Origin: an uncultured Sulfitobacter sp.
Lineage (GTDB): Bacteria; Pseudomonadota; Alphaproteobacteria; Rhodobacterales; Rhodobacteraceae
Reading direction: 5' to 3'
Assembly: GCF_947499945.1 (NCBI RefSeq)
Contig: NZ_CANMQD010000001.1
Span: forward strand, 1,054,001-1,118,000
DNA: 64,000 nt
Shown here: one piece after another, positions 58,332 to 64,000 of the stretch
Layout: every line of letters starts with the position of its first letter
Position numbering within the stretch: position 1 is the first letter of the stretch
Notes under the pieces: generated by a model
What the model was told of the DNA's origin: nothing
Databases searched by the model: none
Seen by the model: only the letters and a program-made list of their open reading frames with translations
Made by a program: the position numbers and the translations under genes

Positions 58332-58822
58332 GCCGCATACTCCGCTTCCACCGTGGCACGCGTTTCCGCGTCCAGATGGTCAAAGGTTATAATTCCGTCA
58401 AGGTGGTCAATCTCGTGCTGCACACAGGCCGCAGCAAAACCTGTAAAGCTCTGCACATAACGCCCGCCATTCAGCCCCGTCCAAACCATCTGCACCTGCG
58501 CAGGACGCGAAATCTCCGCGCTCACACCGGGAATACTCAAACAGCCCTCAGAGTTGCTCGCCCGCTCCTCACTGACTTCCATCAACATCGGGTTGATACA
58601 AACCAGCGGATCGGACTTGCCCTCTTTCCACCCAGCATCCATCACAAACACCCGCACCATGGCACCAACCTGCGGACCTGCCAAACCACGACCGGGGGCC
58701 GCATACATCGTCTCCAACATATCCGCCGCCAGTGTTTCAATCTCGGGTGTAATTCCCTCAACAGGCGTACAAGTCTCGGTCAGCCGCGCATCAGGCCACT
58801 GCACAACCTCCAGCACACTCAT
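58328..58822 (-). CDS. def: peptide deformylase (second copy)
   Basis: 164 residues. Motif I GRGLAGPQ (Arg and Gly replace the usual V and A), motif II EGCLSIPG with Cys94, motif III QHEIDHLDG with Glu137 intact. Likely active; motif I differences may alter substrate preference. Four-base overlaps with both neighbours. Confidence 0.94.
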   Translation of the reverse strand: MSVLEVVQWPDARLTETCTPVEGITPEIETLAADMLETMYAAPGRGLAGPQVGAMVRVFVMDAGWKEGKSDPLVCINPMLMEVSEERASNSEGCLSIPGVSAEISRPAQVQMVWTGLNGGRYVQSFTGFAAACVQHEIDHLDGIITFDHLDAETRATVEAEYAA

Positions 58823-59337
58823 CCTCGCGCCAACTCGCGCTTAAACTTAACCATCTTGCGCGTCATCATCTGACGGCGTAGCGGTTTGAGGTAATCGATA
58901 AACAGCTTGCCCTCTAAGTGGTCAATCTCGTGCTGCACACACGTCGCCCACAATCCGTTCATCCCCTCGCGCTGCTCGTTCCCGTCGCGGTCAATCCACG
59001 TGACTTCAACCTCGGCAGGGCGCGTCACATCGGCAAACTGCTCGGGCAGGCTCAAACATCCTTCTTCATAGGTGTTCAATTCCTCGGACGAGGCAACAAT
59101 CTGCGGGTTAAACATGATCAGGGGGCGCGGCTTCTCGCCCTCCTCCTTCACACAGTCCAGCACAACCAAACGGGTCAGCACACCAACCTGCGGTGCTGCC
59201 AACCCCACACCAGGGGCGTCATACATCGTCGCCAGCATATCATCAGCCAGCGTGCGCAGATCATCCGTCAGATCATCAACAGCGGCACAATGCTTTTTAA
59301 GGCGCGGATCGGGGTGGTATATAATAGGGCGTTTCAT
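58819..59337 (-). CDS. def: peptide deformylase (canonical copy)
   Basis: Removes formyl from new proteins. 172 residues. All three motifs are standard: GVGLAAPQ (43-50), EGCLSLP with Cys94, QHEIDHLEG with Glu137. Presumably the main housekeeping enzyme. First gene of the def-def-def-fmt operon. Confidence 0.98.
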   Translation of the reverse strand: MKRPIIYHPDPRLKKHCAAVDDLTDDLRTLADDMLATMYDAPGVGLAAPQVGVLTRLVVLDCVKEEGEKPRPLIMFNPQIVASSEELNTYEEGCLSLPEQFADVTRPAEVEVTWIDRDGNEQREGMNGLWATCVQHEIDHLEGKLFIDYLKPLRRQMMTRKMVKFKRELARG

Positions 59338-59435
59338 GCAAGTTCATGTAGGGCATGACCCCTGTTCCCGCAAGCAGGGCTTGCACATCAATCTGGCACA
59401 GCTAGGGTTTGGCGCAAATCTACAGGAGAGATCAC

Positions 59436-60605
59436 ATGAGCTTTGACACCCCGATTGAACGCCGCGGCACGCACTGTGTGAAGTGGGACGGCATGGAGAG
59501 TATCTACGGTGTGCCTGCCGACACGGGCATTTCCATGTGGGTTGCCGATATGGACTTTGCCACCGCCCCAGTTGTCCAAGACGCTGTGCAGGCGATGGTC
59601 AATCACGGCGTCTATGGCTATTTCGGCGATGACAGCGAATACCGCGCCGCGATCCAGTGGTGGATGAAGGAGCGGCACGGCTGGGACCTTGATCCCGCCC
59701 ATATCTTCACCACCCACGGTCTCGTAAACGGCACCGCCATGTGCGTCGATGCCTTTACCGAAAAGGGCGAAGGCGTCGTCCTCTTCACCCCCGTCTATCA
59801 CGCTTTTGCAAAGGTCATCAAAGCCGCTGACCGCCAAGTCGTTGAGTGCGAGATGGTGCAGGAGAACGGCCGCTACCGCATGGACTTCGACGCCTATGAC
59901 GGGCAGATGACAGGCAACGAAAAGATGCTTATGCTCTGCTCGCCGCACAATCCCGGCGGCACCGTCTGGACCCGTGCCGAGCTTGAGCAGGTAGCTGCCT
60001 TCGCCAAGCGTCACGACCTGATCCTCGTCTCGGACGAAATCCACCACGATCTGGTCATGCCTGGTCACAAACACACCGCTATGGCCCTGATCGATGGAAT
60101 CGAGGACCGCCTCGTGATGATGACCGCCACGACCAAGACCTTCAACATCGCAGGCAGTCACGCTGGCAACGTCATCATCGCAGATCCGGTCCTGCGTGAG
60201 AAATTCAGCGCCCGCATGATGGCACTCGGCCTGTCCCCCAACAGCTTTGGCCTCTTCATGGCCACTGCCGCCTACTCCCCCGAAGGGGCAGCATGGGTGG
60301 ACGATCTAATCGCCTACCTCGACGGCAACCGCCAACTTTTTGACGATGCCATCAACGCAATCCCCGGCCTCAAATCCATGCCGCTGGAGGCCACCTACCT
60401 CGCGTGGGTCGATTTCACGGACACAGGGATGAGCCGCGAAGAATTCACCAAACGTGTCGAGCAAGGCGCCAGCATCGCTGCCAATCACGGCCCCACCTTC
60501 GGCACAGGCGGCGAGAGCTTTTTGCGGTTCAACATTGCGACCCCCCGCGCACGCGTACAAGAGGCCTGCGACCGCCTCGCAGAAGCCTTCAAAGACTTGC
60601 AATAG
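59436..60605 (+). CDS. PatB/MalY-type C-S lyase or aminotransferase
   Basis: 389 residues, PLP fold-type I. WVADMDFATAPVV at the start is characteristic of MalY/PatB cystathionine beta-lyases; also CSPHNPGGTVWTRAE, LVSDEIHHDL and the Schiff-base Lys in TTKTFNIAGSHAGN. Likely breaks C-S bonds of cystathionine or related compounds. AGGAGAG precedes the ATG. Divergent from the deformylase operon. Confidence 0.93.
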   Translation: MSFDTPIERRGTHCVKWDGMESIYGVPADTGISMWVADMDFATAPVVQDAVQAMVNHGVYGYFGDDSEYRAAIQWWMKERHGWDLDPAHIFTTHGLVNGTAMCVDAFTEKGEGVVLFTPVYHAFAKVIKAADRQVVECEMVQENGRYRMDFDAYDGQMTGNEKMLMLCSPHNPGGTVWTRAELEQVAAFAKRHDLILVSDEIHHDLVMPGHKHTAMALIDGIEDRLVMMTATTKTFNIAGSHAGNVIIADPVLREKFSARMMALGLSPNSFGLFMATAAYSPEGAAWVDDLIAYLDGNRQLFDDAINAIPGLKSMPLEATYLAWVDFTDTGMSREEFTKRVEQGASIAANHGPTFGTGGESFLRFNIATPRARVQEACDRLAEAFKDLQ

Positions 60606-60624
60606 ACCGCCGCTCGAAAACGAC

Positions 60625-60655
60625 AAAAGGGCGCTCTGGTCAGAACGCCCTTTTT
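60625..60655 (+). terminator. terminator after the PatB-like gene
   Basis: AAAAGGGCG and CGCCCTTTTT pair around an inner TCTG/CAGA stem with one mismatch, followed by a T tract. Lies 19 bases after the stop. It could also serve the convergent small gene. Confidence 0.8.
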
Positions 60656-60683
60656 ATATCCAAAAATCCAAAAGCCCGGATGG

Positions 60684-61013
60684 TCACGCGCTCCGTGCGT
60701 CTGCCTCGACGTCAGGCCCCGAAGCATAATCCACACCGCAACTCCGTTTGACAACAAACACAATCTCGCCGTTGGCCGTATCCTTGCCCGTGATCAAATA
60801 CTGGCTCAAATGCTCGGCACCGTCATACAAATCCACAACGCCACTGAGCTCAGGCACCACCCCCGCCCGCACGGCAAATCCCGTGGCCCAGCGCCGCAAT
60901 ACTGGATAATACACACCGCCCGCTTCAACAGACAGTTGAGCTGCACGCAAAGGATGGCTCATTCGAGGCCGCGCTATGCCAGGCTCAAACCCTTTGGGTA
61001 GAAATATATCCAT
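60684..61013 (-). CDS. small protein of unknown function
   Basis: 109 residues, no recognised family. MDIFLPKGFEPGIARPRMSHPLRAAQLSVEAGG, then RRWATGFAVRAGVVPELSGVVDLYDG. No signal or membrane segment. The start at 61013 has GGGAG upstream. Convergent with the PatB-like gene. Confidence 0.75.
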   Translation of the reverse strand: MDIFLPKGFEPGIARPRMSHPLRAAQLSVEAGGVYYPVLRRWATGFAVRAGVVPELSGVVDLYDGAEHLSQYLITGKDTANGEIVFVVKRSCGVDYASGPDVEADARSA

Positions 61014-61187
61014 GATTCTTCTCCCATTTTGCATGACCAGAGTTGTTCCGAAAGTTTCGCAAAGCAACTCATTTTTGAAACTTAGTTTCTCACTGTGTAT
61101 TTTCGCACGCTTTCTGCGCGGCAGCGTCCCTTAGAAACTTAGCCCCTACAGGTTACATTTCTATGAAGGTTCAAAAGGGAGACAGGT

Positions 61188-62162
61188 ATGGGCTTGCTCA
61201 TCGACGGCCAATGGCATGATAGCTGGTATGATACAAAAGAGAGCAGCGGCGCATTCAAGCGGCAGGAGGCAAATTTCCGCAACTGGATTACGCCCGATGG
61301 CGGCGCTGGCTCCAGCGGCAGAGATGGCTTTAAAGCCGAAGCAGACAGGTATCATCTCTACGTCAGCCACGCATGTCCATGGGCGCATCGCGCCCTGATC
61401 TTCCGAACGCTCAAAGGGCTCGACAACCTGATCGAAATCTCTGTCGTTCACCCCGACATGCTCGGTAACGGCTGGACGTTTGAAACAGATTTTAACGGCG
61501 CCACAGGCGACACCCTGTTCAACTTATCCTATGCACGCGACATCTACACCCGCGCTGTGCCCGACTTCACAGGCCGTGTGACCGTTCCGATCCTCTGGGA
61601 CAAAGCCCAAAATACCATCGTCTCCAACGAATCGTCCGAAATCATCCGCATGCTAAACAGCGCTTTCGATGCCATCACAGGCAACACTGACGACTATTGG
61701 CCTACAGAGTTGCACCAGAAGATCGACGTCGTGAACGCCCGAATTTACGACACGCTCAACAACGGCGTCTATAAATCCGGCTTCGCCACAACCCAAACGG
61801 CCTATGACGACGCCGTGCATCCGCTCTTCGATACACTCGACTGGCTTGAGGAAATTCTTACAGCGAACCGCTACCTGACAGGGGACCGCGTGACCGAGGC
61901 CGACTGGCGGCTGTTCACCACGCTTGTGCGGTTTGATCTCGTCTACCACCAGCATTTCAAATGCAATCGCGCGCGGATCGTGGATTACCCCAACTTATGG
62001 GCCTACTCCCGCGAACTCTATCAATGGGAAGGGGTGGCGCAGACGGTCAAATTTGATCACATCATCCGCCACTATCACTACAGCCATGAGACGATTAACC
62101 CCAACCGGATCATCCCGATCAATCCCGTTATTGACTGGCACGCGCCGCATGATCGCGGTTAA
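61188..62162 (+). CDS. glutathionyl-hydroquinone reductase (Xi-class GST)
   Basis: 324 residues. Catalytic Cys in SHACPWAHRALIF near residue 65, with GNGWTFETDFNGATGDTLF and the C-terminal DYPNLWAYSRELYQ helix. Reduces glutathionyl-hydroquinones with glutathione. Very similar in plan to YqjG/ECM4 proteins. Confidence 0.95.
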   Translation: MGLLIDGQWHDSWYDTKESSGAFKRQEANFRNWITPDGGAGSSGRDGFKAEADRYHLYVSHACPWAHRALIFRTLKGLDNLIEISVVHPDMLGNGWTFETDFNGATGDTLFNLSYARDIYTRAVPDFTGRVTVPILWDKAQNTIVSNESSEIIRMLNSAFDAITGNTDDYWPTELHQKIDVVNARIYDTLNNGVYKSGFATTQTAYDDAVHPLFDTLDWLEEILTANRYLTGDRVTEADWRLFTTLVRFDLVYHQHFKCNRARIVDYPNLWAYSRELYQWEGVAQTVKFDHIIRHYHYSHETINPNRIIPINPVIDWHAPHDRG

Positions 62163-62554
62163 CTGACCTGCAACTCCGCACCGTAATGCGCCACCATGGC
62201 CACGAGGTCCTCTGGTGGCGTACTGCTTTGCACAAAGGCCCGTGCATTGGCCGAATGGGCAAAAATCGATCCGTCAGAGAAAAAGCTGGTGTTGGTCACA
62301 AAAATCACTCGCGCATCGGGCTGGCGATAGTTGGCATAATCCGAAATCGCGAGGGCACAGCCTTCCTCGATCACCAAATCCAGAATGATAATATCAGTAT
62401 CATTTTCTGAAAGATGCGCGATAGCCAGATCCTGACCTGCGACACTTGTCACTTTCATACCCTGCCGCAGCAGATGCCGCTGCCAGACATTTGCCAGTTC
62501 CGGCACGCTCTCTACAATCAGGACACGTGTTATTTGAGGTCGGCTGGCACTCAT
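62159..62554 (-). CDS. degenerate CheY-like receiver-domain protein
   Basis: 131 residues, stand-alone receiver. The phospho-acceptor Asp region is kept (IIILDLVIEEG), as is the conserved Thr (IFVTNTS), but the acidic pair at the start is ES (VLIVESVPE) instead of DD, and the conserved Lys is a Ser (FVQSSTPPEDL). Standard phosphorylation is doubtful. Start at 62554 has GGAGG upstream. Overlaps the GST end by 4 bases (convergent). Confidence 0.8.
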   Translation of the reverse strand: MSASRPQITRVLIVESVPELANVWQRHLLRQGMKVTSVAGQDLAIAHLSENDTDIIILDLVIEEGCALAISDYANYRQPDARVIFVTNTSFFSDGSIFAHSANARAFVQSSTPPEDLVAMVAHYGAELQVS

Positions 62555-62574
62555 ACCAAAGCCCTCCATGGCGC

Positions 62575-62634
62575 TTAAAGAAACGATTTAATTAAAAATA
62601 AGAACAGCAGAATCAACGCAACTGCCCAGAGCAT
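62575..62634 (-). CDS. candidate 19-residue membrane micropeptide
   Basis: Short frame MLWAVALILLFLFLIKSFL, almost wholly hydrophobic with a basic residue near the end. AGAAGG lies close to the ATG. It is upstream of the receiver gene on the same strand. Could be chance; the length and ribosome site make it worth noting. Confidence 0.3.
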   Translation of the reverse strand: MLWAVALILLFLFLIKSFL

Positions 62635-62726
62635 AACCTTCTCTTGAATGTTATTCCAAACTCCGCTTTGTCGAACGGGGAAAACTGGCTGATTTCGGCC
62701 TGTAATTTTAACAATGAGTAAAATAC

Positions 62727-63674
62727 TTGGGCAAAAATCTACGAGATCACGGCGGAGGCATTGACGAAGCGGCAGAAAAATTTGGCGGCTTACGTAGCCA
62801 ATGGGTTGATTTATCGACAGGAATCAATCCCATAGCCTACAAATTAGGCACATTCACCGATGACGCGTGGACAGCCCTGCCTGACCGCGTTGCAACATCG
62901 GCCCTCCTTGATGCCGCGCGACAATTTTGGAAGGTTCCAAAAGGGGCGGCCATCCTCGCCACACCCGGCGCTTCGGCCTCCATCGCGATGATTCCCCGGC
63001 TGCGTCCAACTGCGACGGTCCATATTGCGACCCCTACATACAACGAACACGCCGCCGCTTTTGCCGCAGCAGGATGGAATCAAACAGACACCCCGCAAAA
63101 GGCGGCGGCCCAAGTCATTGTGCACCCCAACAACCCCGATGGCCGTATATTTGATGCCTCTGATCTCCATGCCCCCCTGCGCATCATCGACGAGAGTTTT
63201 GCCGACGTCATCCCCAACGCCTCCCTCATTGCCGAAGCAGCAACACCAAACACTGTCGTCCTCAAAAGCTTCGGCAAGTTCTGGGGCCTCGCAGGTCTGC
63301 GCCTCGGCTTCGCCATCGGTGATCCCGAATTAATCAATCAACTCGCCACAATGCTTGGCCCTTGGCCCGTCGCAGGTCCCGCCCTGCAAATCGGCGCACG
63401 CGCCCTGAGCGATCACGATTGGGCCGACCAAACCCGCGAGCGTCTACTTACCGATACCACCCGCATTGACTCCCTGCTTACAAACGCAGGTGCCAAACCC
63501 ATTGGCGGAACCACCCTCTTCCGTCTCTACGAGGTTGACGACGCCGCTAAGTGGCAAGACCGCCTCGCCAGTCGCCACATCTGGAGTCGCGTATTCCCCT
63601 ACAATTCCCGCTGGCTTCGCCTCGGCCTGCCTGCACCTGACCAATGGTCTCGTCTCGAGAAGGCCCTCGCATGA
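62727..63674 (+). CDS. cobC: threonine-phosphate decarboxylase of cobalamin synthesis
   Basis: 315 residues, PLP enzyme. LRDHGGGIDEAAEKFGG at the start, WVDLSTGINPIAY, HPNNPDGRIF, IIDESFADV and the Schiff-base Lys in VLKSFGKFWGLAGLRLGFA. Makes aminopropanol phosphate for the cobalamin side arm. The only in-frame start is a TTG without a ribosome site; an ATG at 62714 is one base out of frame, which may indicate a lost start or an undetected sequence error. ATGA overlap with cobD. Confidence 0.9.
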   Translation: MGKNLRDHGGGIDEAAEKFGGLRSQWVDLSTGINPIAYKLGTFTDDAWTALPDRVATSALLDAARQFWKVPKGAAILATPGASASIAMIPRLRPTATVHIATPTYNEHAAAFAAAGWNQTDTPQKAAAQVIVHPNNPDGRIFDASDLHAPLRIIDESFADVIPNASLIAEAATPNTVVLKSFGKFWGLAGLRLGFAIGDPELINQLATMLGPWPVAGPALQIGARALSDHDWADQTRERLLTDTTRIDSLLTNAGAKPIGGTTLFRLYEVDDAAKWQDRLASRHIWSRVFPYNSRWLRLGLPAPDQWSRLEKALA

Positions 63675-64000
63675 GCACGCCCATAATCCTCATTCTCGCC
63701 CTCCTCCTCGATGCGGCCTTAGGCGAGCCAAAGTGGCTGTGGGACCGCCTGCCCCATCCCGCAGTTCTCATGGGACGGGCGGTTAGTGCTTTGGATCGCA
63801 TGCTCAACCCCAAGCGCGGCGGCATCATGGCAGGTGCGTTGACAATGGCCTTGCTGATCGGCGGAGCCTACCTCATCGGATGGGCGCTTTCGCTGCTCGG
63901 CCCTGTGGTTGAGATCATCGTTTGTGCAATCCTGCTTGCCCAACATTCCCTCGTGCAACATGTGGCCGCTGTCGCGGATGGCTTGCGAGTCTCGCTGGGC
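63671..64000 (+). CDS. cobD: adenosylcobinamide-phosphate synthase CobD/CbiB (3' end beyond window)
   Basis: 110 residues visible. Start IILILALLLDAALGEPKWLWDRLPHPAVLMGR is the family N-terminus; membrane spans follow (AGALTMALLIGGAYLIGWAL). Works with CobC on the side-arm. Continues past the right edge. Confidence 0.94.
   Translation, partial: MSTPIILILALLLDAALGEPKWLWDRLPHPAVLMGRAVSALDRMLNPKRGGIMAGALTMALLIGGAYLIGWALSLLGPVVEIIVCAILLAQHSLVQHVAAVADGLRVSLG

Overview
The window reads as chromosome of a marine Roseobacter-group alphaproteobacterium (Rhodobacterales). The evidence is the gene order: pckA divergent from chvI-chvG-hprK-rapZ-EIIA-HPr; a long rpoZ / spoT / pdxJ / acpS / lepB / rnc / era / recO block; a three-copy deformylase operon with fmt; an aerobic-type cobC-cobD start at the right edge; and several families typical of Rhodobacteraceae (DUF6473, DUF1491, DUF898, TAXI-type TRAP receptors). 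No rRNA, phage, insertion sequence or CRISPR array was seen. One tRNA (Trp) is present. The species cannot be named from sequence alone.

Layout. 1-3.1 kb: a cut-off TRAP receptor, a class V aminotransferase-like enzyme and a divergent LysR regulator. 3.3-9.1 kb: nusG, secE, an unknown membrane protein, tRNA-Trp and tuf, with a CoA-transferase/hydratase pair of the mesaconyl-CoA type lying between tRNA-Trp and tuf. 9.2-18.7 kb: lipoprotein, cytochrome P450, M48 protease, DUF898 protein, parC, SH3 protein, short-chain dehydrogenase and cobalamin adenosyltransferase. 18.9-22.4 kb: etfBA and 3-hydroxybutyryl-CoA dehydrogenase. 22.4-29.8 kb: the regulatory PTS, ChvG-ChvI and pckA. 29.9-32.1 kb: an acyltransferase-fold protein with an unusual HTH regulator and a divergent XRE regulator. 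33-34.7 kb: a long acyl-CoA dehydrogenase matching methylsuccinyl-CoA dehydrogenase. 35.3-44.4 kb: the housekeeping block above. 44.5-47 kb: NYN protein, LuxR-type regulator, ispH. 47.1-53.2 kb: an accessory catabolic cassette. 53.5-59.3 kb: a tightly overlapping LysE-to-TRIC operon facing the fmt/deformylase operon. 59.4-64 kb: PatB-like lyase, glutathionyl-hydroquinone reductase, degenerate receiver protein, cobC and cobD.

How it works together. Several enzymes fit carbon assimilation through C4/C5 acyl-CoA esters: electron-transfer flavoprotein, methylsuccinyl-CoA dehydrogenase, a mesaconyl-CoA CoA-transferase/hydratase pair, 3-hydroxyacyl-CoA dehydrogenase, adenosylcobalamin supply for mutases, and PEP carboxykinase. 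This is the expected shape of the ethylmalonyl-CoA pathway plus gluconeogenesis, though the other key enzymes of that pathway are not in the window.

The best candidate for an undescribed system is the 47.1-53.2 kb cassette: LysR regulator, RraA-like lyase, class I aminotransferase and a complete polar amino-acid ABC importer. The two transcription units on the plus strand are preceded by near-identical 51-bp elements (46 of 51 bases match) built on a TGATGT-TAAT-ACATCA dyad. The enzymes suggest uptake of a hydroxylated (probably 4-hydroxy) amino acid, transamination to a 4-hydroxy-2-oxo acid and retro-aldol cleavage. The substrate is an inference. Other points of note are a deformylase paralogue with the catalytic Glu changed to Gln, a terminator hairpin whose 3' arm holds the Shine-Dalgarno sequence of the next gene, and a receiver-like protein missing key residues.
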